DNA of 64,000 nucleotides from UBA966 sp046350355 (GTDB taxonomy: Bacteria > Planctomycetota > Phycisphaerae > Phycisphaerales > SM1A02), in NCBI GenBank assembly GCA_046350355.1, contig JAXMAN010000001.1:310001-374000 (forward strand), given 5' to 3'. Made by a program: the position numbers and the translations under genes. Shown in pieces: positions 1 through 10,912 of this stretch. The notes beneath the pieces were generated by a model. That model was not told the origin of the DNA. It did no database searches and saw nothing but the letters and a program-made list of their open reading frames with translations. Numbering within the stretch: the first letter of the stretch is position 1; each line of letters starts with the position of its first letter.

Positions 1-502
1 GCAGCCCCAGCAGCGAGACGAGCACGCGCCGCGCGTGCGTTCCCAGCAGGTCCGCGCGATGCAGCACGAGCAGGTCGCGGTGCGCGAGCCGGCGCAGCAT
101 CCTGCCGAGCTGGTGCGCCGAGCGGATCCAGGTCGCGTCGACCTCGACGGTGCGCTGCAGCGCGTCGCGCGCGAGCGCCCGCGCGAGGATCTGCTTTCCC
201 GCGTCCGGCGGCCCCGCGATCAGCGTGTGCTCCAGGCGGCGCGACTCGCGCAGTGCGAGCTCGACCGCGTGCTCGAGCACCGCGACCGCCTCATCCGCGC
301 CGACGAACTGGCGCAGCGTGGCGATCTCCAGCAGGCGCGCGGGATCGGTGGCCCGGCGCGCCGGCGGCGACGGGCGCGCAGCGGGTGGCGTCCCCGCGGC
401 GGGCGGAGCGGCGGCGGTTGCGGACGCGTCCGCAGGTGCCGGCGTCGGCGTCTGCGACGGGTTCGTCGGCGGCGTGGGCGGCGTCGGAGGTGTCTGCGAC
501 AT
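1..502 (-). CDS. RuvB-like AAA ATPase, N-terminal part, runs off the left edge
   Basis: About 167 residues are visible from the ATG at 502. The first ~50 are a Pro/Thr/Ala-rich tail; then comes a RuvB-like start of an AAA module (FVGADEAVAVLEHAVELAL, then LEHTLIAGPPDAGKQILARA). RuvB is the motor of the Holliday-junction branch-migration complex. The sequence differs at both nucleotide motifs: Walker A reads GPPDAGKQ where RuvB has GPPGLGKT, so the Mg-binding Thr/Ser is lost, and the Walker B region reads LLVLHRADLL where RuvB has an acidic DEIH. I infer a RuvB paralogue unlikely to hydrolyse ATP normally. It starts 63 nt after the WYL regulator gene on the same strand, so the two may be co-transcribed. 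The C-terminal domains are outside the window, so the family call is moderate. Confidence 0.6.
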   Translation of the reverse strand, partial: MSQTPPTPPTPPTNPSQTPTPAPADASATAAAPPAAGTPPAARPSPPARRATDPARLLEIATLRQFVGADEAVAVLEHAVELALRESRRLEHTLIAGPPDAGKQILARALARDALQRTVEVDATWIRSAHQLGRMLRRLAHRDLLVLHRADLLGTHARRVLVSLLGL

Positions 503-565
503 GGCATCGCCTTCCCGGCGGCCTCGTGCCGCCTGGCTGCAGTTCCTTGCGCCTTGGCGTCCCGG

Positions 566-1678
566 CTAGCCGCGCGCGCCCGTCGCGCGGAGCGTGCGCG
601 CGTGCATGCGCGCGATCTCCTCGCGGACGGCGTCGACCAGCTCGGGGGGCGAGACGGGGGTCGCGTGCGCGCCCATGCTGAGGATCCAGTAGAGGACCTC
701 GCTGAGCCCCGCGACCTCGAAGCTGAAGCGCACCGCGCCGCCGGCGAGCGGCGTCGCGCGCTGCGACGGATGCCACCGCGTCTCCTCGACGGTGGCGGCG
801 AAGTCGCCCTCGACATCGACGACGACGCGGCTGCGCGGCGCCTTCGGATCGCGCACGACCTCCCAGGTGTCGGCGAGGTACGCGTCGATGTTCCAGCCGC
901 GCGGGAGCTCGAACTCCAGCTCCGTCGCCATCACCCGGCGAAAGCGCGCGAGCTTGTACATGCGCATCTCCTGCGCGCCGCGCTTGCGCGCGACCAGGTA
1001 CCAGCTCCGCTTGGCGAAGAAGACGCCGTAGGGCTCGATCTCGACGGTGGTGATCGCGCGTGCGCGCGCCCGGGCGCCGCCGCCGCCGCCCGCCGCGTCC
1101 GCGCCGCCCGCGGAGCCGCGCGCGCGGTCGCGCTTGCTCGCGGTCGACTCGTAGTCGACGGCGAGGACGCGGTTGCGCATGATGCCCTCCATCACCGTCG
1201 CGAAGATCGTGGGATCCGCGGGCTTCGCGGCCTTGAGCATGCGCACCGCGAAGCGCCCCTGCAGGCGCGCGAGCTGCGCGTCGACATCCTTTCGGATCGC
1301 GCCGCGCAGCCGATGCGCGGTCTCCTGCGTGGCCTGCGGGTCCGCCGCGAGCGGCGTGCCGATGACCGCCTCCGTGAGCGTGAGCGAGGCGATCGCCTCG
1401 GAGACCGACATCGGCCGGTCGAGCATCATGCCGCCGCGCAGCGTGTACGCGCGCTTGCCGTCCGCGCGCGGCTTGGTGTCGAGGTCGATGCCGATCTGGC
1501 GCGCGTACTCGATGAGGTTCGAGACCGCGCGGGGCGTGATCTTGAAGAGGTCCGCGAGCTCCTGGCGCGTGGGGGGGTTCGGCCCCGCAGCCATGCGCGC
1601 GACCTCCTGCGCGCGACGCGCCATCTCGACGCTGTCGGCGCGCTCCACCGCGGATGTCCGTTCGGATCGCTTTGCCAC
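566..1678 (-). CDS. WYL-domain transcriptional regulator
   Basis: A 370-residue protein from a GTG start. The N-terminal ~70 residues hold a winged-helix-like segment (RQELADLFKITPRAVSNLI). The C-terminal half has the WYL domain that names the family (SWYLVARKRG, then MRMYKLARFRRV) and a WYL C-terminal extension (WHPSQRATPLAGGAVRFSF). WYL regulators usually bind a ligand or nucleic acid and control nearby genes. A Gly/Ala/Arg-rich loop interrupts the WYL domain around residues 195-215. GTG at 1678 is chosen because a TACGAT box lies 6 nt upstream, a spacing seen for several other genes here; ATG at 1624 is the alternative. Inverted repeats at 1806-1827 and 1891-1910 could be its operators. 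The target is unknown; the downstream RuvB-like gene is one candidate. Confidence 0.85.
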   Translation of the reverse strand: MAKRSERTSAVERADSVEMARRAQEVARMAAGPNPPTRQELADLFKITPRAVSNLIEYARQIGIDLDTKPRADGKRAYTLRGGMMLDRPMSVSEAIASLTLTEAVIGTPLAADPQATQETAHRLRGAIRKDVDAQLARLQGRFAVRMLKAAKPADPTIFATVMEGIMRNRVLAVDYESTASKRDRARGSAGGADAAGGGGGARARARAITTVEIEPYGVFFAKRSWYLVARKRGAQEMRMYKLARFRRVMATELEFELPRGWNIDAYLADTWEVVRDPKAPRSRVVVDVEGDFAATVEETRWHPSQRATPLAGGAVRFSFEVAGLSEVLYWILSMGAHATPVSPPELVDAVREEIARMHARTLRATGARG

Positions 1679-1684
1679 GCGCGC

Positions 1685-1690
1685 ATCGTA
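1685..1690 (-). promoter_or_regulatory. -10-like box TACGAT, leaderless spacing
   Basis: TACGAT on the minus strand ends 6 nt before the GTG of the WYL regulator and there is no Shine-Dalgarno sequence between. No convincing -35 is seen. Confidence 0.4.
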
Positions 1691-1805
1691 GATGGAGGCG
1701 GCGCGCGCGAGCGGGGAGGCGGCGGAAGTTCCGGTGCGCGGGGTGCGGGTGCGCGGCGCGCTGCGCGCGGGCGCGCGGGCGTCGGGAGTCCGTTCGCCGT
1801 CGCCG

Positions 1806-1827
1806 CGATGCAACACCTGTTGCATCG
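1806..1827. promoter_or_regulatory. Perfect 9-bp inverted repeat, possible operator
   Basis: CGATGCAAC and GTTGCATCG are separated by ACCT. It lies ~130 bp upstream of the WYL regulator start. A related but imperfect element follows at 1891-1910; both contain GCAACA and a TGT half. Two similar dyads upstream of a regulator suggest autoregulation, which is inference. Confidence 0.45.
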
Positions 1828-1890
1828 GGGGCCGCCGCGGCGCGGGCGCACCGCGGCGAGGCGGGTGAATCGGCCGGCGCAACGGCCCAC

Positions 1891-1910
1891 GGTGCAACAG
1901 CTGTGTCACC
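1891..1910. promoter_or_regulatory. Imperfect dyad related to the 1806 element
   Basis: GGTG, two bases, ACAGCTGT, two bases, CACC. The core is palindromic and it shares GTGCAACA with the 1806-1827 dyad. Candidate second operator of the WYL regulator. Confidence 0.35.
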
Positions 1911-2081
1911 GCCCCGTGCGATCGTTCCCCTCGTGATCGCCGCAGCAGACAACATCGCTGGACACGCGTCGTCGGAGCGCGCCGGTTCCGCATGTGCGTC
2001 GGCCGAAGTGCCGGCGCGGTCGCTGCGCGCGCTCTCCCCGTCGCACGGAGTGCGCTCCCGCCAGACACGGATGGTCGCGCC

Positions 2082-2320
2082 GGCGCCCTCGCGCCGGCCA
2101 GGGCAGACAAGTGCGGATCCCACGGATGACGTGGGTTCCGCACCCCGCGGATTCCGCGGGTTTGCCGCAGTCCGTGCTCTGGCGGGCCCTTCCGGGGGGC
2201 CCGTCAGCGGTGCGATGCGGCCACGGGCCAGCATCGTCCAGACCGGGGATGCTGGTCTTCTCCTTTCTGGACTGGGACGGGGGCGGCGGCCGTTCGCGCT
2301 TGCCCCCGTTCCTGGTCCAG
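2082..2320. repeat. Cluster of six inverted repeats (possible structured RNA or repeat element)
   Basis: In order: GCCGGCG/CGCCGGC at about 2082-2098; a 13-bp arm pair GTGCGGATCCCAC/GTGGGTTCCGCAC (one mismatch) at 2111-2143; an odd palindrome CCCGCGGA-T-TCCGCGGG at 2144-2160; CGGGCCC/GGGCCCG at 2183-2203; CCAGCATC/GATGCTGG at 2228-2255; and a near 18-bp stem CTGGAC...GGGGGC/GCCCCC...GTCCAG at 2267-2320 with a 17-nt loop. Such dense, tandem dyads are more than a single terminator needs. They could fold as a 3' UTR or small RNA, or be nested repeat insertions. Confidence 0.55.
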
Positions 2321-2429
2321 GCATGCCGTCGCAGCGTGGGTTCGGATCGCCCACGAGGCCGCCGCCGCGCCCGGGCCCGGCGTCGAACTGAAGGTGTCGA
2401 GCGAGGCGCGCCGAGCGGCGCGCCCCGAA

Positions 2430-4055
2430 TCAGAGCAGCCGTTGCGTGCCGTTGGGCGCCGTCGTGGGCGCGCCCGCCGCGCCCGCCTCGCCCGCTCCGT
2501 CCCCGCCCGCGGCCTCGAGCATCGTCAGCTCCGGCGCGCGCAGCGGGCGAGTCTCGAGCGAGAGCGGCTCGATCTCGGGCATCTCCTTCTTGACGGTCAC
2601 GTGCAGCTTCTGCATCTCGCGCGCGGCGGGAAGCAGCTTGTGCTCGAGCGAGCCGATCGCCTCGTTGTACGCGCGCGTCGCGTTCTGCAGTCCGCCGCCC
2701 ACCTTCTCCAGGTGCTCGGCGAAGACGCGCAGGCGGTCGTAGACCTGCGCGCCCGCCTCGGCGATGCGCTCGGCGTTCGCGGCCAGCTCCTGCTGCTGCC
2801 AGCCGTACGCGATGCTGCGCAGCAGCGCGACCAGCAGCGTCGGCGTGACGATCAGCACATGGCTGCGCATCGCGTCCGCGTGCATGTTCGGGTCCTGCTC
2901 CATCGCGGCGGTGAGCGCGGATTCGACAGGCACGAACATCACCACGAGCTCGGGCGTGTGGTAGTGCTTCTTCAGCGCGTTCCAGTACTCCTTGCGCGCG
3001 AGCCCCTGCCAGTGGCTGCGCACCTGCTGCGCATGGCGCTGCAGGCACTGCTCGCGGTTCGCCCCCGGCTGCAGCATGTCCAGCCACGCGTCGAGCGCGA
3101 CCTTCGCGTCCACGACGATGACGCTGTCGCGCCCGGGCAGCTTCACGAGCATGTCCGGCTGCAGCGTCCCCGTCTCGCCGTCGCCCGCGACGGATCGCTG
3201 CTCGACGAAGTCGCAGTGCGCGGTCATCCCCGCGAGCTCGACGCAGTTGCGAAGCTGCAGCTCGCCCCAGCGCCCGCGCTGCTCCGGCCGGCGCAGCACG
3301 CCCACGAGCTGCGCCGTCTCGGTGCGGAGCTGGTCGCCGCTGAGCTTCACGGAGCGGATCTGCTCCTCGATGCCCGCGAAGGACTTCGCGCGCTTCTCCT
3401 CGAACTCCTTCAGGTGCTGCTCCTGCCGCTGCAGCGCCTCGCGCACGGGGCCGAGCATCTCGCCGATCGCCTTCTGCTTCTGCTCCGAGTCCGCCTGCAG
3501 CGACTTCACCTGCGTCTCGAAGACCGTCTTCGCGCCCTCGGAGAAGAGCCGCTGCGCCTCCGCGAGCGCCTCGGCGCTGCGCGCCTTGAAGGCGTCTTCC
3601 ATGGCCTTGCGCGACTCCTCGATGAACTTCTGCTGCGCGTCGAGCCGCTCCTGCAGCGAGAGCGCGTGCTGCTGCGCGCGCGCCTGCGCGGCCTGAGTCT
3701 CCGCCTGCTCCTGCGCGCGCTGCGCCTGCTCCTGCTCGCGACGGCGGCGCTCCTGCGCCAGCTCCCCGAGCGCCGATTCGCGTTCGGCGCGCAGGGCGTC
3801 GGCCGCCTCGCGCGCGAGGGTGCGCTCGCGCTCCGCCAGTTCCTGCGCGCTCGCGCGCTCGCGCTCCGCCGCCTCGCGCAGCGCCGCCCGCTCGCGCTCC
3901 GCCGCCACGGCCGCCTCCTCGCGGGCGCGGCGCTCGCCCTCGGCCTGGGCACGCGCGGACGCCAGCTTCGACGCCTGCATCGCCCACGCGGTGGCGGCAC
4001 CCGCGGCGGCCCCCACCAGGCACGCCCCGACCATTGGCAGCACTTCGACGGACAT
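2430..4055 (-). CDS. rmuC: DNA recombination protein RmuC
   Basis: A 541-residue protein close to the usual RmuC length. An N-terminal membrane helix (residues ~5-27) is followed by a long Glu/Ala/Arg-rich coiled coil (~30-190), then the conserved RmuC nuclease-like domain: RGRWGELQLRNCVELAGM, LQPDMLVKLPG and VIVVDAKVALDAW, whose acidic and Lys residues match the PD-(D/E)XK-like core. RmuC limits inversions and recombination at short repeats in E. coli. It is transcribed alone, divergently from gcvP. The ATG is preceded by TATCCT at 6 nt and no Shine-Dalgarno sequence, so a leaderless message is likely. Confidence 0.93.
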   Translation of the reverse strand: MSVEVLPMVGACLVGAAAGAATAWAMQASKLASARAQAEGERRAREEAAVAAERERAALREAAERERASAQELAERERTLAREAADALRAERESALGELAQERRRREQEQAQRAQEQAETQAAQARAQQHALSLQERLDAQQKFIEESRKAMEDAFKARSAEALAEAQRLFSEGAKTVFETQVKSLQADSEQKQKAIGEMLGPVREALQRQEQHLKEFEEKRAKSFAGIEEQIRSVKLSGDQLRTETAQLVGVLRRPEQRGRWGELQLRNCVELAGMTAHCDFVEQRSVAGDGETGTLQPDMLVKLPGRDSVIVVDAKVALDAWLDMLQPGANREQCLQRHAQQVRSHWQGLARKEYWNALKKHYHTPELVVMFVPVESALTAAMEQDPNMHADAMRSHVLIVTPTLLVALLRSIAYGWQQQELAANAERIAEAGAQVYDRLRVFAEHLEKVGGGLQNATRAYNEAIGSLEHKLLPAAREMQKLHVTVKKEMPEIEPLSLETRPLRAPELTMLEAAGGDGAGEAGAAGAPTTAPNGTQRLL

Positions 4056-4061
4056 GCCGCA

Positions 4062-4067
4062 AGGATA
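4062..4067 (-). promoter_or_regulatory. -10-like box TATCCT before rmuC, leaderless spacing
   Basis: TATCCT on the minus strand ends 6 nt before the rmuC ATG, which would place the +1 at or near the start codon. Confidence 0.4.
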
Positions 4068-4145
4068 TCGGTGCGCCTGCGTGGATGCCCGTGTTTTCCG
4101 GGGGTTTCGCGCGTCCGCGCCGCAGGGTCGAGCGTTCCGGCGCGC

Positions 4146-4151
4146 CTATAC
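4146..4151 (+). promoter_or_regulatory. -10-like TATACT upstream of gcvP
   Basis: TATACT is about 60 nt before the gcvP ATG in an otherwise very GC-rich stretch. The -35 is not clear. Coordinates may be off by one or two bases. Confidence 0.35.
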
Positions 4152-4213
4152 TTGGCCCTCTTGCGCCGCGCGTCGCGCGCCGCGCGGCCAGCCCGCCCGC
4201 CCCTCAACGACCC

Positions 4214-7240
<3,027 letters not shown>

Positions 7241-7305
7241 GTGCGGGGGATCACGCCGGCGCATCCAGACGCTAGCCTGTCCGCGCGCTCCGGCGCGAGG
7301 ATGCG

Positions 7306-8514
7306 ATGTCGATCTTCCCGCTGCCCATCTTCGAGCGCGACGCGGACCCGCAGCACCGCGACGCGCTGACGCTCCAGGAGGAGTACGAGCGGCTCCGGCC
7401 GCCCAGCTCCATCGTGGTGCGCTTCGGCTCGATGCGCCTGGTGGGGGAGTACCCCTACGAGGGGGACGCGCGGCCCGGCTGCGGCAGCAAGCTCGTGGCG
7501 CGCACGCACCGCGGCACCGAGCTGTGCGAGATGCTCACGACCACCTGCGGCAACAGCGGCTGCGGCAAGAGCATCAGCCGCTCCGAGATGCTGCAGTACG
7601 TCGAGAACTCGGGCGGGCGCGACTACCCCTTCCACACCAACGGGCGCGTGCTGCGGCTGGCGACGGCGGAGGACCTGGCGCGCTGGGGCTCGGTGCGCGA
7701 GCGCTTCGGCCGCGCGGAGCTCGACGGCGTGCGCGCGCTCGCCGCCTCGATGGGATTCACGATGAAGATCGTCGAGGTCGAGCCGGTGCTCGGCGGCGAG
7801 TTCGTCTGCGTGCACTACCTGAGCGAGGAGCGCGTCGACTTCCGCGAGCTGGTGCCGGCGCTCGCGCGGCGCTTCGGCGCGCGCGTGGAGATGCACCAGA
7901 TCGGCTCGCGCGACGAGGCGCGGCTGACCGCGGACTACGAGAAGTGCGGACAGCACTGCTGCTGCAAGAACTTCCTGAAGGTGCTCAAGCCCGTGAGCAT
8001 GAAGAGCGCGAAGACGCAGAAGGCCTCGCTCGATCCGCTGAAGATCAGCGGCCGCTGCGGGCGCCTGATGTGCTGCCTGCGCTACGAGGACCAGACCTAC
8101 GACGAGCTGAAGAAGCGGCTGCCCAAGATGAAGACGCGCGTGGGCACCTCCGAGGGCCCGGGCATCGTCGTGGACGCGAAGATCCTGGTGCAGCTCGTGC
8201 TGGTGCGGCTCGAGGCGGACGACCGCGAGATCGCGGTGCCCGTCGAGGAGCTGCTCCCGCCCGACGCGGTGCCGGCGCCCGTCGCGGCGCCCGCGAAGCC
8301 CGCCCCGTCCAGGCCCGCGCCGCCCAAGCCCGCCGCGGGCAGGCCCGCGCCCGCGCCCGCGCCGGCGAAGCCCGCGCCCCCGCGTCCCGCCCCGCCCGCC
8401 GAAAATATGCCGGGCATGCCCGGCATATTTTCCGAGGGCGCGGGCGAGCAAAAGAAGAAGCGCCGGCGTCGGCGCCGGCGCGGGAAGGGTGGCGGGGAGA
8501 CGCCCGCGCCGTAG
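7306..8514 (+). CDS. PSP1-domain protein (RicT/YaaT-like) with basic C-terminal tail
   Basis: A 402-residue protein with the PSP1 Cys-rich signatures: YEKCGQHCCCKNFLK at ~211-225 and KISGRCGRLMCCLRYE at ~246-261. In Bacillus the homologue RicT (YaaT) works in an Fe-S complex affecting RNA processing and sporulation; the role in this lineage is not known. The N-terminal ~120 residues add another Cys cluster (TTCGNSGCGKS). After ~residue 320 the chain becomes a Pro/Ala/Lys-rich linker, then the product of an inserted 32-bp palindrome (NMPGMPGIFS), then a highly basic tail (KKKRRRRRRRGKGG) suited to nucleic-acid binding. A TAGCCT box lies 27 nt before the ATG at 7306, with GAGG nearby as a ribosome site. 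Confidence 0.85.
   Translation: MSIFPLPIFERDADPQHRDALTLQEEYERLRPPSSIVVRFGSMRLVGEYPYEGDARPGCGSKLVARTHRGTELCEMLTTTCGNSGCGKSISRSEMLQYVENSGGRDYPFHTNGRVLRLATAEDLARWGSVRERFGRAELDGVRALAASMGFTMKIVEVEPVLGGEFVCVHYLSEERVDFRELVPALARRFGARVEMHQIGSRDEARLTADYEKCGQHCCCKNFLKVLKPVSMKSAKTQKASLDPLKISGRCGRLMCCLRYEDQTYDELKKRLPKMKTRVGTSEGPGIVVDAKILVQLVLVRLEADDREIAVPVEELLPPDAVPAPVAAPAKPAPSRPAPPKPAAGRPAPAPAPAKPAPPRPAPPAENMPGMPGIFSEGAGEQKKKRRRRRRRGKGGGETPAP
8401..8432. repeat. Perfect 32-bp palindrome, copy 1, in frame inside the PSP1 gene
   Basis: The left half is GAAAATATGCCGGGCA and the right half is its exact reverse complement. A GCCGGGC/GCCCGGC stem flanked by AAAATA and TATTTT resembles a bidirectional intrinsic terminator, yet it sits inside the coding frame, adding ENMPGMPGIFS between a Pro-rich linker and the basic tail. 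A near-identical copy is at 14848-14879. I infer a mobile palindromic element that tolerates in-frame insertion. Confidence 0.85.
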
Positions 8515-8527
8515 CGCGGGCCGCGGC

Positions 8528-9181
8528 TCACTTCTTCGCGGTCTGCCGTTCGTAGACCAGCTCCATCATCTTCATCTCCTTGCCGTCGGGGCCCTTGGAG
8601 AACATCTCCGAGACGAAGCTGTCCGGGCCCGTCCACTTCTCGGTGCTGCGCGAGGTGACCCAGCCCTTCTGCGCCGGATCCCACATGCGCGAGGTCCACA
8701 CGATCACTCCGTCGGGCTGCGCCTTGCCGGTGCCGGTCATGATGCCGGTGCCCATCGTGTCGATCCACGCGTACTCGTATTCCTTCGGTCCGTTGTTGAA
8801 GCCGGAGATGGCCGTGCCGCCGAAGGGCATCCCCATGAAGGTGCTCTTGACCTCCTCGAAGATGTAGCGCCCGTCGTGCATACCGCGCACGACGCTCGTG
8901 CCGACGCTCTCCTCGGGCGGCTTGCTCGGATCCATGAACATGCGCGTCGTCACCTTCCAGGTGCCGATCTTCTTCGCGAGCTCCTTGTGCTCCGGGCCCG
9001 GCGCCGCCGACTCCATCATCTCCTTCATCCCGGGAGGCATCTCCCCCGCGGGCGGGGCCGCCTGCGCGGGCTTCGCGCCCGCGCCGCCGCCCTTGGGTGC
9101 GTCCTTGGACTGCTGCGCGCCGACCGCGATGCCCGCGGCGAATGCGACAAGCACGGTGCCCACCACGAATCCGGTTCTCAT
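8528..9181 (-). CDS. DUF1579-like exported protein
   Basis: A 217-residue protein with an N-terminal signal peptide (RTGFVVGTVLVAFAAGIAVGA) and a Lys/Gly/Ala/Pro-rich spacer to about residue 45. The rest follows the DUF1579 pattern: LAKKIGTWKVTTRMFMDPSK, DGRYIFEEVKSTFMGMPFGG, a conserved IDTMGTGIMTGTG, and SEMFSKGPDGKEMKMMELVYER. Members are predicted lipocalin-like beta-barrels of unknown function. Unlike many genes here it has a strong Shine-Dalgarno site, AAGGAGG, 6 nt before the ATG. Its 3' end faces the PSP1 gene across 13 nt. Confidence 0.85.
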   Translation of the reverse strand: MRTGFVVGTVLVAFAAGIAVGAQQSKDAPKGGGAGAKPAQAAPPAGEMPPGMKEMMESAAPGPEHKELAKKIGTWKVTTRMFMDPSKPPEESVGTSVVRGMHDGRYIFEEVKSTFMGMPFGGTAISGFNNGPKEYEYAWIDTMGTGIMTGTGKAQPDGVIVWTSRMWDPAQKGWVTSRSTEKWTGPDSFVSEMFSKGPDGKEMKMMELVYERQTAKK

Positions 9182-9208
9182 GCGAGACCTCCTTGAAGGC
9201 ACGCAGGA

Positions 9209-9214
9209 TACGAT
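9209..9214 (+). promoter_or_regulatory. -10-like box TACGAT before lepB, leaderless spacing
   Basis: TACGAT is followed by nine bases (ctccctcca) and the lepB ATG; no Shine-Dalgarno sequence is possible between them. Confidence 0.4.
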
Positions 9215-9223
9215 CTCCCTCCA

Positions 9224-10912
9224 ATGTCCTCGACCCAGAAGACCAAGGAATCGCAGGACTCCGACGTCGTCGGCACCCTGATGTCGCTGCTGGTCGCCTT
9301 CACGCTGGCGATGGCGTTTCGCGGCTTTGTTCTGGAGGGATTCATCATCCCGACCGGGTCGATGGGTCCCACCCTGATGGGTGCGCACGTGCGCATCCAC
9401 AGCCCGGCGACCGGCTACGAGTATCCGGCCGACGCGTCCTCCGCCGTCTCCATCGCCGCGCAGTCCGGCGGCGCGACGATGCCGCTTCCGCTCATCGACC
9501 CGATGATCAGCCAGCGCCAGCCGATCGGCGCGCGCCCGGCGGGGCAGTTCGCGCAGGAGGCGCGCGCGGGCGACCGCGTGCTCGTGCTCAAGCCCCTCTA
9601 CCTGGTGAACGAGCCGCACCGCTGGGACGTGGTCGTCTTCAAGAATCCCACCGATCCCGCGGGCGACACGCAGAACTACATCAAGCGCATGGTCGGGCTT
9701 CCGAACGAGTCCTTCCTGCTCGTCGACGGCGACGTCTTCACCGGACCGCTCGCGGCGCCCGTGGACTCGCTCGCGATCGCGCGCAAGCCCGAGTTCGTGC
9801 AGCGCGCGGTCTGGCAGCCCGTCTACCACAGCGACTACCAGCCGGTCGTCGACCGCTCCGCGCTGGAGACGGCGATGCGCGCGCGCTGGGAGGGGCCGCC
9901 CTGGCGCGCGGATCCGGCGACGCTCTCCAAGTGGACGCTCTCGCCCGCGCGCGCCTGGCGCTTCGATGGCACCGGCCCGACGGCGCTCGTGTGGAACACC
10001 GAGGCGTGGCCCGTCGACGACCTCAACATGTACAACATCTTCCGCTTCGCGGCGGAGTCGCGGCGCAGCGCGGACCACATCTCGGCGGACTTCCGGCGCA
10101 GCTACAGCTTCCCCGTCTCGGACATGCGCATCGCGGCGACGATCGAGTGCGCCGACCTCTCGAAGTTCTCGACGGTCTTCGAGCTCACCGCGCGCAGCAG
10201 CGTCTTCCGCTTCGAGCTCTCCGGCGCCTCGCGCTCGGTGCATGTGACGCGCTCGCACCAGGAGTCCGGCGAGCTGCAGGACGAGCGCACCTTCGCCTTC
10301 ACGCCGCGCTCCGACGGGCTGCTCCCCTTCGAGTTCTGGCACGTCGACCAGCAGCTCTGGGTCTTCATCGACGGCGAGCTCGTCGGCCAGATGCCCTACG
10401 ACTTCCGCACCCTGAGCGACCGCGTGCAGGCGAGCTGCTTCGGCCGCACCGTCGAGCAGTACGTGCACAACCACACCGACCGGCGCGCGCCCACGCCGCC
10501 GAAGCTGCGCTGGAGCTTCGACAGCGCGGCGCCCTTCACGGTGCACCGCGTCTGGATCGACCGCGACCTCTACTACCAGCCCGCGCTGCACGACGCGAAC
10601 AACCAGAACGCGATCAACGGCGAGTACCTCAGCGGCCCCGCCTTCGCGACCGACTGGAACCACCCCGCGCAGGTCGGCCCCGACGAGTTCGTGATGCTCG
10701 GCGACAACTCCGCGGCCTCGCGCGACGCGCGCCTGTGGGGCCGCGCGCACCGGCTGGTGCTCGAGACCTTCGGCGACGCGCAGCCGGGCATCGTGCCGCG
10801 CGACATGATCGTGGGCCGCGCGTGGGCCGTGTACTTCCCCGCGCCGATCCCGATGTCGCCGGGCGGCCCGGCGTTCATTCCCGATTTTGGCCGGCTGCGG
10901 TTGATCCGGTAG
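9224..10912 (+). CDS. lepB: Signal peptidase I with a large inserted domain
   Basis: Membrane-bound serine protease that removes Sec and Tat signal peptides. A membrane helix (residues ~18-38) is followed by the box B motif IIPTGSMGPTL with the catalytic Ser at 46, the general-base Lys at about 154 in NYIKRMVGLP, and the late box MLGDNSAASRDAR. At 562 residues it is far longer than the 200-320 usual for bacterial enzymes. The extra ~320 residues lie between the Lys box and the GDN box and are beta-rich; the stretch FEFWHVDQQLWVFIDGELVG resembles LamG/concanavalin-like folds. Planctomycete signal peptidases often have such inserts. The 3' end overlaps the convergent gene by 38 nt. Confidence 0.93.
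   Translation: MSSTQKTKESQDSDVVGTLMSLLVAFTLAMAFRGFVLEGFIIPTGSMGPTLMGAHVRIHSPATGYEYPADASSAVSIAAQSGGATMPLPLIDPMISQRQPIGARPAGQFAQEARAGDRVLVLKPLYLVNEPHRWDVVVFKNPTDPAGDTQNYIKRMVGLPNESFLLVDGDVFTGPLAAPVDSLAIARKPEFVQRAVWQPVYHSDYQPVVDRSALETAMRARWEGPPWRADPATLSKWTLSPARAWRFDGTGPTALVWNTEAWPVDDLNMYNIFRFAAESRRSADHISADFRRSYSFPVSDMRIAATIECADLSKFSTVFELTARSSVFRFELSGASRSVHVTRSHQESGELQDERTFAFTPRSDGLLPFEFWHVDQQLWVFIDGELVGQMPYDFRTLSDRVQASCFGRTVEQYVHNHTDRRAPTPPKLRWSFDSAAPFTVHRVWIDRDLYYQPALHDANNQNAINGEYLSGPAFATDWNHPAQVGPDEFVMLGDNSAASRDARLWGRAHRLVLETFGDAQPGIVPRDMIVGRAWAVYFPAPIPMSPGGPAFIPDFGRLRLIR

Larger units (their letters stand above)
1679..2429. other. 750-bp gene-free, hairpin-rich interval
   Basis: This gap lies between the end of rmuC and the start of the WYL gene, both on the minus strand. 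No open frame in it looks like a protein. It holds the two dyads near the WYL promoter and then a run of at least six inverted repeats between 2082 and 2320 (listed separately). I see no tRNA, rRNA or known riboswitch pattern. Confidence 0.6.

Noticed and set aside
35..1936. Plus-strand open frame opposite the WYL and RuvB-like genes
   Set aside because: Translation is repetitive Arg/Ala/Val; the minus strand encodes recognisable domains.
8400..8514. Frameshift or pseudogene at the PSP1 C-terminus because of the palindrome
   Set aside because: The frame stays open through the insertion and continues into a basic tail with KKKRRRRR, so the gene looks intact.
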